Source: a virus. From it: a stretch of 64,000 nucleotides of DNA. The translations under genes were made by a program, and so were the position numbers. Below are positions 1 to 10,800 of the stretch, piece after piece (within the stretch, counting starts at the first letter, position 1; each line of letters opens with the position of its first letter). The notes beneath the pieces are model-generated. The model saw nothing but the letters and a program-made list of their open reading frames with translations, made no database searches and was not told the DNA's origin. The DNA lies in the IMG/VR virus record IMGVR_UViG_3300023174_000104, positions 1-64,000 of that record. One strand, given 5' to 3'.

Positions 1-3000
1 CTTACTGTATAATCAACTCCGCGTATTAACTGAGTTACTATACCTGAAGTGTTAGTTAAATAAACCAATACACCATTATAATTTGCTGTAGCAAAATTAT
101 ATATTTTAGTTAAAGGGTATATACTAGTATCTAATGCGTTTGCAAAACTATAAGTGTTAGTTACATAAGCCGCCTTATTAGGCAACATGTCACTCCAAAA
201 GAAACTATTACTATCAATTTTTGCGTTAGTAATCTGATCCAACGCATCATCTAACATCTGAGCTGGACTCATATATATTGTATAGTCTGTACTATTAACG
301 GTATCAACTAGTAATGTTTTGAACGTAATATATTCTCTGCTATTATATAATAAAGCATTGAATAAATTATGATTTTGTTTACGTAAGAATGTACCGGGCA
401 ATACTAAACTAGCACTATTTTGTATAATTTTATTACCATATGGTACTAAATTACCTAAGTCACGATAATTGTTTGGTCCAAATACTTCACCGATTGTGTC
501 AGGATTATTATAAAAAATACTTTGATATTGTCCACGAATGTCGCCGACATTAACTTTAGTAACGTCAGCATTTAATGGATTATTATTTAAGTTAATTGGT
601 ATACTATAATATGCTGTGGTACTAACTTGGTCACTTAATAATAATATTTCAATTACAGTATCTATTAATGGGTTAGGTACAGTAAAAGTTACTATTGTTT
701 GTGTAGCTGTAGTAGTTACTTCATAATCACTATACGGTTGAATTTGATTATTTACAAAAACCTGTATAGTAGGCCATGCACTATCTGTATCAGCTAGTTT
801 AGCAATATCACATGTATAAGTAGTAGTTGGGTTACTAGTATAATAATTAAATTCAAATATTTGATATTGTACACTAGGGGCAATTGCTGTTTGCCAACCT
901 AATTGACGTATCGGTGTAGTAAGATTTGTATAATCATATACATAACCTGTATTAACTTTTTGAGTAATAGGAGTAGTACCGCTCACATAATTAAATGTTG
1001 CTGAATTTAATGACACATCAAAACTAATATCACCTACATTATCAATTGAACTGTATAATATTGAGAAGCCTAATATTGGATCATCTAATCCATAACCCAA
1101 ACTATATGAAAATAATTTATTACCAGCAAATGATGTTCCTACATATATTTCGCTATTACCAAAACTAATTCCATTATCATCAAATATATCAAATAACGGT
1201 GGTTGATTTACTGTGGTTTTTTGTTGACTTTCTATCCAATCTATTCCATCAAAGTAAAAATCCATACCTTCATAATTATAGCCTCTAAACACTACTGTTT
1301 GTTCATCAGCTAGTACCAACCCATCAGTTGCTTCTGTTAATGTGATAACAGGTTCGGAGCCAGGCACTAACGTAGAAAATCTAACATTATATATTTTATT
1401 TCGTACATTTAAAGAGGTGTCACCTGCAAAAACAATTCGTGCGCCATCAAACAAACTATAGCTATCGTTTTGTTGATCGTTGGCTGCTAATGACGTTGGC
1501 TCTGTAGTTGTAGTAATTATAATCAACCCTACCCATTCTACAGTTAATGTTGTAACTCCGGATACAGTAGATATAGCAGTAATTTGTGTGCTAGCTGGTA
1601 ATTGACTTGCGCCGTCAAACACCATATCAGTAACATATTGTCCAATTTGAAATCCACCGGTAATACCGTTTGTAGGAATTTCAATGGTAGTAGAAGTTAG
1701 TAACTCAATTGCTGTGCCAGTACCTGAACCTATTCCGGTTGCTGTAAATATAGTTCCTACAGTATTAGAACCAGCACCAATTAAAGTAAAATTAGTACTA
1801 CCAAGAGAAACTATTTTATATGTCTCACCTATTACAAATGATCCAGCAGTAAGTGTAGCAGATCCAGTAATATCGGCTGTATATGTTGTGTACACTTCTA
1901 CATCTGGATAATAATTTTCTTGTCCTGCAACATAATTAAGTGCATCAGTTGTTCTGAAATCAATAAAGTCAATTGGATCTTTTCCTATCACGCCTGAATT
2001 AAACATACGCAAATTGGGATAGAATTCAATAATTGGTCTTTTAGCTTTATTTGCCTGAGTAGCGTATAATGTAGCTAATTCAGGAGCATTATTATATGTT
2101 GCTGTTGCATTAATTACATCTATATGGAACCAACGATTACTTCTTGACCAAGCATTTTTGTCAATACTATTTCTAGCAATAGTAATATAATCAGGGGTCA
2201 CTGGAATATATAAATTACTATCATAATTTCCAATATCATATGGTGTTGTATCATACGGAATATATGTACCCAATGTGAATGGTTCTGGTGCTATTAAATC
2301 ATTAACTGCAATTAACTGAATTGCTGTGCCTACCCCTTCAACATAGTATCTTACATTTTCATAACTAGTAGGATAAATTTCACCAGAAAATATAACTTTT
2401 AACCCATTAGTGAATACAACACCATTAGGAGAAGTATAATTTTTCTTACCTAATATATCTACCGGTACATCAATACGATTAGTATTATTACTAGCAATAA
2501 TTTTTATTTGCCCAACTTTATTACTAGAGGTTCCGTCTTGATAATATAATGTATCTAATATTGAACTTATGTAAGGTATTAATGTGATTAGATTAGTAGT
2601 AGAACGATAAAAACTTCTACCAATCCATTCTGTACCATAATTAACTGTGATTTTTTGTTCTACTGGGATAGTACCGGCGGGTACTAATCTTATAACTGGA
2701 TTAGATACATCACCTTCATATGTAATTGTATAAAATGTAGCTGATAGGTCAGTGTAAAATCCACCATCATAATTTATAAAATCTGCTGTTGTTCCTGGTG
2801 GAACATACGGATCACCACCGGCTTCATCATATAACGTAGTTCCATAAAACTTAGAAATATATCCATCTAGTAAAATTGCTGTACCAGTACCAGCACCTAC
2901 TGCACTTACTTGTATACTATTACCGACAGCATAGGTAACACCGGTTGTTCCTGCAACAACATTCCAATCAGTAGTACCAAGATTATTAATAGTATATGTA

Positions 3001-3938
3001 TTACCTACCACTAATTGATTTGCGGGCACAATAGAATTATATGTTCCTGTATCGTTATAGAACATAAGAGTAAGACCCTGTAGTGAGGTTATACCATCAA
3101 TACCATTTGATAAACTACTAACGACTGCTCCATTGACTTGATCAAATGTTAGGGTACTAACTACGTCAACACGGTTGTTTCCGGGAAAATTATATTCGTC
3201 TTGTGCATTTTTAAATGGTACCGTAAATGTTACAACACCTTGTTCTGCTCCGTTATTGTCAACACCAAACACATCACGTGTTTGTATGTTTGGTTGTATA
3301 GGATCAAATCCAGTAATACCCGGAGCTCCTTGAATCCAAAATTTACTATTTTGATTAACACTAAAACGATATGTACCACCTTGTAATAAAGTTATTGATG
3401 GGTTAATAGTTCCTTGTGATTGTCCTTCAGGTGTAATAAGATAACCATTAGGTGTGTCGGTAACAATATAATCAGTGGCATTATAAACTGTTTCTGTACT
3501 AACTGTTACTGCTTCTGGTCCATCTGGAAGCCAATAATATTGAGTAAAGTTAATAATTTTATCAAGGTTAGTAAAACTATCCCAAGAATAAAATTGACTA
3601 GTAAATAAACGATTATTATCGTTTACTACACCACCTTCTAATTCTAAGCCATCAATTATTCCAGGATAACTAATAAAATCTTGTGCTGTATTTGTATCTT
3701 TCTTTAGAAAGACTACACCTGGATCTAACTGATAATCTGTCCTAATCTTTGTAGGTTCTGTAACATAATAATCTTTAGCATTGATCCCGTAACCAAATTT
3801 ACTACCTATATAACCTTCAATTTTTTTAACGTTGGGTTGGTCTACAATTTGATCTAATGTAGCATTTAAAAATTGACTATTGGTAGGTGTTTTAAATATT
3901 TCAGGTAGAAAATTTAGTGTTCTAATTCTTGTTGCCAT
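1..3938 (-). CDS. Large baseplate/virion structural protein, 3' end outside window
   Basis: An open frame runs on the minus strand from an ATG at 3938 to the edge of the window, at least 1312 codons without a stop, so the C-terminus is missing. The protein begins MATRIRTLNFLPEIFKTPTN and continues with a region rich in Tyr, Asp, Thr and Asn, as in virion proteins. It follows gp6 by 24 nt on the same strand, with AGAGAGAAAT before the ATG as a plausible ribosome site. In T4 the gene after gp6 is gp7, the large wedge protein, and T4-like phages of aquatic bacteria carry a similarly placed very large structural protein. I infer a wedge role from position, size and the N-terminus. I do not see a catalytic motif. 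A gp7 equivalence is likely but not proven. Confidence 0.8.
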   Translation of the reverse strand, partial: MATRIRTLNFLPEIFKTPTNSQFLNATLDQIVDQPNVKKIEGYIGSKFGYGINAKDYYVTEPTKIRTDYQLDPGVVFLKKDTNTAQDFISYPGIIDGLELEGGVVNDNNRLFTSQFYSWDSFTNLDKIINFTQYYWLPDGPEAVTVSTETVYNATDYIVTDTPNGYLITPEGQSQGTINPSITLLQGGTYRFSVNQNSKFWIQGAPGITGFDPIQPNIQTRDVFGVDNNGAEQGVVTFTVPFKNAQDEYNFPGNNRVDVVSTLTFDQVNGAVVSSLSNGIDGITSLQGLTLMFYNDTGTYNSIVPANQLVVGNTYTINNLGTTDWNVVAGTTGVTYAVGNSIQVSAVGAGTGTAILLDGYISKFYGTTLYDEAGGDPYVPPGTTADFINYDGGFYTDLSATFYTITYEGDVSNPVIRLVPAGTIPVEQKITVNYGTEWIGRSFYRSTTNLITLIPYISSILDTLYYQDGTSSNKVGQIKIIASNNTNRIDVPVDILGKKNYTSPNGVVFTNGLKVIFSGEIYPTSYENVRYYVEGVGTAIQLIAVNDLIAPEPFTLGTYIPYDTTPYDIGNYDSNLYIPVTPDYITIARNSIDKNAWSRSNRWFHIDVINATATYNNAPELATLYATQANKAKRPIIEFYPNLRMFNSGVIGKDPIDFIDFRTTDALNYVAGQENYYPDVEVYTTYTADITGSATLTAGSFVIGETYKIVSLGSTNFTLIGAGSNTVGTIFTATGIGSGTGTAIELLTSTTIEIPTNGITGGFQIGQYVTDMVFDGASQLPASTQITAISTVSGVTTLTVEWVGLIIITTTTEPTSLAANDQQNDSYSLFDGARIVFAGDTSLNVRNKIYNVRFSTLVPGSEPVITLTEATDGLVLADEQTVVFRGYNYEGMDFYFDGIDWIESQQKTTVNQPPLFDIFDDNGISFGNSEIYVGTSFAGNKLFSYSLGYGLDDPILGFSILYSSIDNVGDISFDVSLNSATFNYVSGTTPITQKVNTGYVYDYTNLTTPIRQLGWQTAIAPSVQYQIFEFNYYTSNPTTTYTCDIAKLADTDSAWPTIQVFVNNQIQPYSDYEVTTTATQTIVTFTVPNPLIDTVIEILLLSDQVSTTAYYSIPINLNNNPLNADVTKVNVGDIRGQYQSIFYNNPDTIGEVFGPNNYRDLGNLVPYGNKIIQNSASLVLPGTFLRKQNHNLFNALLYNSREYITFKTLLVDTVNSTDYTIYMSPAQMLDDALDQITNAKIDSNSFFWSDMLPNKAAYVTNTYSFANALDTSIYPLTKIYNFATANYNGVLVYLTNTSGIVTQLIRGVDYTV

Positions 3939-3962
3939 TATTTCTCTCTATTAATATAGTAC

Positions 3963-6900
3963 TTATCTTATCTGTAATTGTGCTGGTGTAAGTGCGGCAA
4001 TTACAACTACATCATTTGCTGTTGCGCCATTTGCAAAGATTTCATATGGTGCGGCTTTTATTTCATATAAATCACCAAAACTCATTGTAGGGTCATTTGG
4101 AACTAATACTGCGGAACTAATTAATGCGCCCAATTGAGAATGTAAATAGGCACTTAATTCAGTAAAGTAAAACGTATCACCAAATGTCCAGTTATTAATA
4201 TCAAAGTATGTGTTCATAGCAGATAGAACAGCACTACGAATTTCACTATCACTTGCATTTGTATTAGCGGCTTTAATAACTTTTATAGTTGCTCTTAACT
4301 GACTTGGAGCTTTAGGTCCAAATAAAGGTACAAATACCACGCTATTTAAAATAACGCTATCACTTAACATCTTATAATCATTCAATGAACCATATGATTG
4401 GCTTAACTCATTAATAGTTGGTCTATCTGGCATCGGAACTGTACCAGTAATATCTTGTAACCAATTTTGATAAGCTGTATAATAAGCTTGTGTTACAACA
4501 TACAAATCAATAATATTAGTAGTAGCCGGATCAATACGTGTAGTATTATTACTATTATGGCGATATTGAAATTGTAATCCTTGTCTACCAGCTTTCATAA
4601 TATATTGCGGTTGTTCAGTTAAAACATAATATAATGTATTAACTGTTTGGTCTTGTATAGTTTTATAAAATACATTATCTGTAAAAGCGTAGAATAATTG
4701 TCCTTCATGATAATCATACTTAACAACTTCAATTTGAGTTTTAGTAGAGTATTGATATACAACAGTTGAAGATGCTATTAATTGATAACGTGAGAGATTA
4801 ATAGCATCTTCAATAAGTTCAAAAAAAGTATATATACCGATATTAGCATTACCATTAACATACCCGGTTACTTCACTAAAGAAATCAGGGTCACTAATTA
4901 GGGTTCTATCATTAACATCAATACTTGCTATTTCTACTTCAAAATCATTTACATAGCCGTCACTTTCAACAGTTTGTCCAATAATGCTAGTTGTTACTGG
5001 ACTAGCTAATGGATTATTACTGTTAGGCTGTGTGTTAGTTGCTAAAACTTTTACATAATCTTGTAAGATTTTACCACTAAACGGATCATATACTAATTTA
5101 CCTGTTTCATAAGTGAAACGTGTATCAGCTACACTTCCAAAGTAATAAGATAACGAACGATAGGATACACTATAACGATTGTTTCCTAAACTTAAAAAGT
5201 TTACAAAATAATTACTTGCATCATATGCACCAATACTCCAACGGTCTTGTGCAATGGTTAAGCTGTTATTAAATAACAAACTAAAACTTTGATTTAATTC
5301 CATTCTTACAATACACTCTTGTATTACAATATTAGGTAGTGAGTTATCAAATGCAGGTAATATAGTAGAAGCTATTGCAGCCTGCGGTACATAATCATTT
5401 AATGTTATTGGACCTGTTCCATTACTAAAGCCACCTTCACCATTATTATAACCATCGCCTATAACATTTAAGACAGTAGTCCATATATAATTTTTATTAG
5501 ACGGTCCGGCAATTCCTGATACTAATCTATTTGTGTCGTTAAAATAATATCCACTAGGAGCAATAAATTTTATTAATGCACCCTTAGTTACATATTTCAT
5601 GTTATAAGATGAATACGTTCCTACGGGAATAGGTACATTATCACTTCCACTTATATTATAAAAATATCCAGTTAAACTATTAGCATTGACCGTTTTAACT
5701 TGCCAATACACAGTTCCATCTCCAGACTGTGCATTAACATTATAACGAGTATAATTTTGTATATAATATTGTCTTGCACGATTATCAGCTAATAGTGATG
5801 ATAATTTATCAGTTAGAAAAGTAATAATATCACCGGATGTGGTAATAGTTAGTAGTTCATTACCATTAGTACTATCTTGGTAAATACCACCATCATTTGC
5901 AAAACTATTAGTGCTGGAGTATTTTCCGGTAGGATCTAACAGGTCTAAGTTTTTTGATACACCAACAGAACTACGGTTAATAGCTTTGCTTTTAATAATA
6001 GAACTGTATAATGTATATGGGAAATTATTGTAATCTTCACCATTAACCATTCTATTCTGGGTATAGTAGCGAGTAGGGGCACGTTGTTTAATGTTTGCTA
6101 ATGTTTCTCTTGCCTGTGCATTTGACACGGGTGTCTGTAATTCTAATCCTATTGTAAGTGTTTCTGTTCGTCCTACTCTACTAATATAACTTATTGTAAC
6201 TGATAGATTCTGCATTTCAGTTGGATCAATAGTATATGTCAATGCATTACCTGCACGTACATATGCTCTAAATGTTCCAACTGGAATCTCGGAAAATACT
6301 CCGTCACCAAAAACGTAACTAACTTGGTCATTAAATCTGGAACCTACTGAGAATATTCTACGAATACTATTTTCAGTTTGTAAATATGCGTCAGCATATA
6401 CATTTTCTACTTGTTTCCATAACGTTCTATTAACTGTAGAACTGTTATCCGTGCTTAATTGATATAACCAGGTGTCAGTATTATTAATACCCTGAATGTC
6501 ACCAATATCAACTACTTGATTACTAATTTGTTGTGCTAAATTAAAATCAAAGTTTTGTAAATTGCCTTGTTTAAAGTAAAAGAAAAACCCTGTATTTGGA
6601 CTACCGTAACCCAATTTGTCATTGCGATAAACCATATTCATTATACCGGTTGGGGCAGGTGGTATCTCATAAACATAATCTTCTCCAACACTAGTTACGC
6701 TAACTAATTCAAAGTTCATAGTTTGATTATCCACAGTTGATGTGAATGGTACTATAGGTAAACTAGCTGGTGGAATATTAATAGCATATTCATCTGTTTT
6801 GATACCTAGAATTTGAGCACTATTTCCTGGGAGACCGATACGCTGTGTGTTAATTAATGTGGCATTAATAATAGTATTAAATTGTTCTAACCAATTAATA

Positions 6901-7346
6901 TTTGCAGGGTCATTCCATAATACAGTTTGATTACTTAAATTGAATCCATTTAAATCAGTAATGTTTTCACTAGTTTGAATACTGGTTACTTTAATATAAC
7001 CTTGACCAGCTAGATTACGTTTAGCGGTATAACTAACCAAATTAGCAAGTTTAATAACGCTATCTCTACGTTCAGCAGTATCAATAAAGTTTTCACGTGC
7101 ATTTAAATCACTACGGAAAGCAAGACCCTGACCCATGAACGCCATAACATCTAATAAAGCAATAAATTCACTTGATTCAATATAGTCATTAAAGGTTTCA
7201 GGATAGTAAACACGTAAATAGTCAATAAAACTTTTACGTAGTGTTTCATAGTCGTAACTACGAAAATCGGCTTCACGGAAGGTTTGATAGATTGCCTTCC
7301 AATCGTTGACGCCGAATAGTGCTGATTGTCGTGAACTTGTAGCCAT
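3963..7346 (-). CDS. 6: Baseplate wedge subunit gp6
   Basis: This 1127-residue protein matches the gp6 wedge family of T4-like phages. The N-terminal ~150 residues are typical: a start near QSALFGVNDWKAIYQTFREA, then YYPETFNDYIESSEFIALLD, and the helical stretch around RSDLNARENFIDTAERRDSV. gp6 forms the ring that links wedges around the hub and carries the sheath-contraction signal. T4 gp6 is about 660 residues, so this one is much longer, as is common in cyanophage-like relatives; the extra length is central beta-rich sequence. It lies between gp25 and the large structural protein, all on the minus strand, which is the T4-like wedge order. A late-promoter motif lies 19 nt upstream of the ATG. 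Confidence 0.93.
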   Translation of the reverse strand: MATSSRQSALFGVNDWKAIYQTFREADFRSYDYETLRKSFIDYLRVYYPETFNDYIESSEFIALLDVMAFMGQGLAFRSDLNARENFIDTAERRDSVIKLANLVSYTAKRNLAGQGYIKVTSIQTSENITDLNGFNLSNQTVLWNDPANINWLEQFNTIINATLINTQRIGLPGNSAQILGIKTDEYAINIPPASLPIVPFTSTVDNQTMNFELVSVTSVGEDYVYEIPPAPTGIMNMVYRNDKLGYGSPNTGFFFYFKQGNLQNFDFNLAQQISNQVVDIGDIQGINNTDTWLYQLSTDNSSTVNRTLWKQVENVYADAYLQTENSIRRIFSVGSRFNDQVSYVFGDGVFSEIPVGTFRAYVRAGNALTYTIDPTEMQNLSVTISYISRVGRTETLTIGLELQTPVSNAQARETLANIKQRAPTRYYTQNRMVNGEDYNNFPYTLYSSIIKSKAINRSSVGVSKNLDLLDPTGKYSSTNSFANDGGIYQDSTNGNELLTITTSGDIITFLTDKLSSLLADNRARQYYIQNYTRYNVNAQSGDGTVYWQVKTVNANSLTGYFYNISGSDNVPIPVGTYSSYNMKYVTKGALIKFIAPSGYYFNDTNRLVSGIAGPSNKNYIWTTVLNVIGDGYNNGEGGFSNGTGPITLNDYVPQAAIASTILPAFDNSLPNIVIQECIVRMELNQSFSLLFNNSLTIAQDRWSIGAYDASNYFVNFLSLGNNRYSVSYRSLSYYFGSVADTRFTYETGKLVYDPFSGKILQDYVKVLATNTQPNSNNPLASPVTTSIIGQTVESDGYVNDFEVEIASIDVNDRTLISDPDFFSEVTGYVNGNANIGIYTFFELIEDAINLSRYQLIASSTVVYQYSTKTQIEVVKYDYHEGQLFYAFTDNVFYKTIQDQTVNTLYYVLTEQPQYIMKAGRQGLQFQYRHNSNNTTRIDPATTNIIDLYVVTQAYYTAYQNWLQDITGTVPMPDRPTINELSQSYGSLNDYKMLSDSVILNSVVFVPLFGPKAPSQLRATIKVIKAANTNASDSEIRSAVLSAMNTYFDINNWTFGDTFYFTELSAYLHSQLGALISSAVLVPNDPTMSFGDLYEIKAAPYEIFANGATANDVVVIAALTPAQLQIR

Positions 7347-7365
7347 AATGGTATTCTCTTTTAAG

Positions 7366-7373
7366 TATTTATC
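7366..7373 (-). promoter_or_regulatory. T4-type late promoter (GATAAATA) for gp6
   Basis: GATAAATA reads toward the gp6 ATG at 7346. It is one base from the T4 late consensus TATAAATA. With the usual 5-nt gap to the start site, the mRNA leader would be about 14 nt. Confidence 0.6.
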
Positions 7374-7400
7374 TTAAATAAAAACACTACTTTTGGAAGA

Positions 7401-7850
7401 TTATTGAATTACTGCTGTATTAGTGCTATTATTGAAGAAAACACTAAGAGTTTGTGCGTTATTGAAGGGTGTTACAGCTAGCTCAATTTCTATTAATATC
7501 CCGTTTTCTTGCGGGTATGCACTAACAGTATTTAATAACATTCTTGGATCCTGAGTAGCAACTCGTCTTATTTCATTTTCTAATTGATTTTGTACATCAA
7601 ACGTGTTAGGTTCAAAAACAAAACTCCATAGTGTAGTACCGTAACTTGGATTACCAACTTTTTGTCCTTGCTGAATATTCAATGCATTAATGAAATCTTG
7701 TATAACTAACTGTTCATCTACTAATCTATATTTCTTGCCCGGAATAACTGGTTGCACCATAGAACCTACCCCACCTGCAATACCGGCTGGTAAATTAGTT
7801 GAACGGGGCTTGTTAGCGTTAATTGTACTGAAACCTATATATGATGGCAT
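7401..7850 (-). CDS. 25: Baseplate wedge protein gp25 (GPW/gp25 fold)
   Basis: A 149-residue protein of the gp25/GPW family, the lysozyme-like-fold wedge component conserved across contractile tails and type VI secretion baseplates. Visible family features are VIQDFINALNIQQGQKVGNP, the YGTTLWSFVFEPN stretch that carries the usual G-[ST]-x-L-x-x-[LI]-x-[FY]-E pattern in variant form, and a C-terminal half with EIRRVATQDPR followed by a predicted strand pair. It usually joins gp6 and gp53 in the wedge core and needs no enzymatic activity. The gene lies 54 nt before gp6 on the same strand, and a CATAAATA motif lies 16 nt before its ATG. Length is close to the family norm. Confidence 0.92.
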   Translation of the reverse strand: MPSYIGFSTINANKPRSTNLPAGIAGGVGSMVQPVIPGKKYRLVDEQLVIQDFINALNIQQGQKVGNPSYGTTLWSFVFEPNTFDVQNQLENEIRRVATQDPRMLLNTVSAYPQENGILIEIELAVTPFNNAQTLSVFFNNSTNTAVIQ

Positions 7851-7866
7851 GTTTTATCCTATAACA

Positions 7867-7874
7867 TATTTATG
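7867..7874 (-). promoter_or_regulatory. T4-type late promoter (CATAAATA) for gp25
   Basis: CATAAATA lies on the minus strand 16 nt before the gp25 ATG. It overlaps the stop codon end of the upstream gp5 gene, so gp25 can be transcribed apart from gp5. Confidence 0.55.
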
Positions 7875-10800
7875 CTATGTTGTTTCGTTCATTCAGTAGG
7901 TCATACCCTTTTTTCTGAAGTGCTAATAACTGTGATCTGTATTGTTGTGTTGTTTCGTATATTGCCCTGACTGATGGATCGCCCGCGGGTAAGTTTTTAT
8001 TTGCATTTTCATATGTTTCTGCAGATGCATTATATTGTGCTCTAACTGTTTTAGCTTCCTCATTTAAAGCCTCTAATTTTGCATCAATTTCTTTATACTT
8101 TTCTTTTTTTGCATCTATTTTAGATAATCCAGCCTTATATACATCGTCACTAATACCAGCAAAGTTTGGTACTGGTATTTTTGCATCACCTAATAGACTA
8201 GTAACTTGTGACGTTAATTCACTTCTATCTGTAGTGTTAATAGCTACGGTAGGTAATTTAATTTGTACTGCTCCGCCCGAACTCATTGCACTAATAGCTG
8301 AATTTAATTGTGCTGCTGCACTGGTCGGTAATCCAGCAGAGGCTAGTGAGGCTAATGTTAGTTTTCCACTCTTTAAATCATCTAACCCTTTTGTTAGTGC
8401 TCCGGATGCCCCGGCAACTGCATTTAATGCACCTGAAGGTGCTAATGGATTGATTGATGATACATTAGATAATCCGTTTGTAATTGCAGATGCTTGACCA
8501 ATTAATCCTGTTACGGCAGTAACGCCCGGTACACTATTAATTGCCCCGAATGCATTATTAACGACAGATGCAACTACATTAGCACCGCCGGGTAATGCTC
8601 CCAATCCAGTAGATAGATTTGCGGTTGGGGACAATGCTGTTTTTATTAAGCCAGTAGCTGCTCCTATTGCTCCGCTTATTGCGCCGGTCACTGAACCCAA
8701 TGCACCTGATAATGGATTAGATGACGGGGCTTGTGCGGTTGCTTGAGCTTTTTCAGTAATCTCTCTAATGTTTTGCGGTACACCAGCTTGTAATGTAGGG
8801 AATGCTCCGGTAATTGCCGCAAATGCACTACCTGCTACTCCTTTAGCACTATCTAATAATCCTGCTATTCCACCTATAGCACCTTTAGCCATTCCACCCA
8901 ATGAGCCAACAACACTACTTAATCCACCTGTTACAGTACTTGCTAAGTTACCGGCAAAATTACCTGCTGATACTAAACTGCTAGCTGATCCTAATACATT
9001 ATTCAATGCTCCTGTAGCCGCTCCTACTACATTTGACACTGCGCCATTAACTGCACCTAATGCTGATCTAGAGGCGTTACTAACAAAGTTAACTGTATTT
9101 TGTACACCTGAAGTTGAGGCAGACATTACTAAACCTGCTATAGATGTACCAGATTCTTTACCTGTAATCAAGCCTGTTTGTGTTAACGTAGATTGTGCTT
9201 GTTGCATTGTTTGTACAGCTCCGGCAACTTGTGCTCCAGGATTATTTACATAGCTAGTTAAACTTGTTACACCATCTTTACCTGTAAATAAATTTGGAGT
9301 TAGTGCTTGTTGTATTGTTTTTCCATTCTGTACTAAACTATTAACTAATGCTGCCGATCCCGGTTTAATTGTTCCACTTGCTTCCATTTGCGCAGGACTT
9401 TGTGCCATAGCACCCGCTACTGCAACAGCACCCTGTGCTGTTTGTACTACTCCTGCACCCAATTTAACTGCGGCAGCTGCCGGTCCAGTTGCGGCTAATG
9501 TAGATAATTGTCCAACCATTGTGCCTGTCATATTCTTATCTAAAGCCGCACTAATTGCGGCTGAAGGTGGTACGGTAGATGCCACTGCCGCAGTTACAGG
9601 GTTAGTTGGTGCACCTGCATTTGCATTTGCAGATGCCACTGCCGCAGACGGTGCTGTTGGTAATGCCGCACTAGCATTGTTGTTAACCTTAACATCAACT
9701 CCCTGATTTGCACTAGCCCATGGTGCATGAGCTGGTGCTCTACTAACAATACTTAATAACTTGCCAGGTGCCGCTGCCCAACCTTTAACTGCATCATTTA
9801 ATGTATCAGTATGTGCTAATACTGGTAATGGTTTTACTTCTTGTGGTACAAGGCTAGAGGCACCTGTATTTAAGTTAATTTTACTACCATTAATGTAAGT
9901 GACTACATCACTATAGAACGATGCATCTGCTCCGCTTGCAAAACTCATCTGTCCATCAACTTTAGTGGTGTACTTACCAGAAGCATATAAACTAAAATCT
10001 GTTCCAACTTTTTGTGTAGTTTCTTTTTCACTATTAATAGCAATTGTATCAGCACTTATGTTTAATTGTTTACCTGCATTAATATTAATATTATTATCAG
10101 CATGAAGATTTAAATCTCCCTGTGTTCTTACATTGAATGAATTAGTAGAGTACATATCAATTGTACCTTCTTTACCTAACTCAATATAACTTTGTCCATT
10201 AGCATGAATGATGAATAATGTTTGACCATCATCACTCATTAATATTTGATGTCCTAAACTGCTACGTAATCTTACTAGTTGATCACGACCTAAAATGTCA
10301 CCATCATCCATTACTAATGTGTGGCCACCTCTACGTGCTACTACATTTAGTCCAGTAGGTTTCTCACTTGTTGCTGCCGTAGCAATTGATTCATCAGTAT
10401 ATCCACCTTCATATATAGGTCGTCCCGGTGTACTTACTCCCCAGCCAACACGACTTGGACTTTCACGCTGGGCACTAGATCCTATAACACCTCTAATAGG
10501 GTCTCTAATTAATCCCTGTTGTGCTAATATACTAGCAACGTAACTATGTACAGGTTTAGCATCAGTTAAAAACTTTCCGGTATTAGCAATACCCAAGTTA
10601 TTTGTATTAATATTAGTAACAGGTAACCTAACAGCACCACCTAGACCTTTTGCTTCACCTGCATTTGCTACAATATTATCTGTTCCGCCGATGGCAGGCA
10701 CCATTTGTAATGCGTCTGGCTGTGGCACACATCCAATCCAAAATCCATAATTAGGATCACCGTTAATGAATACACAAATAACAGTTGTCCCAATATCAGG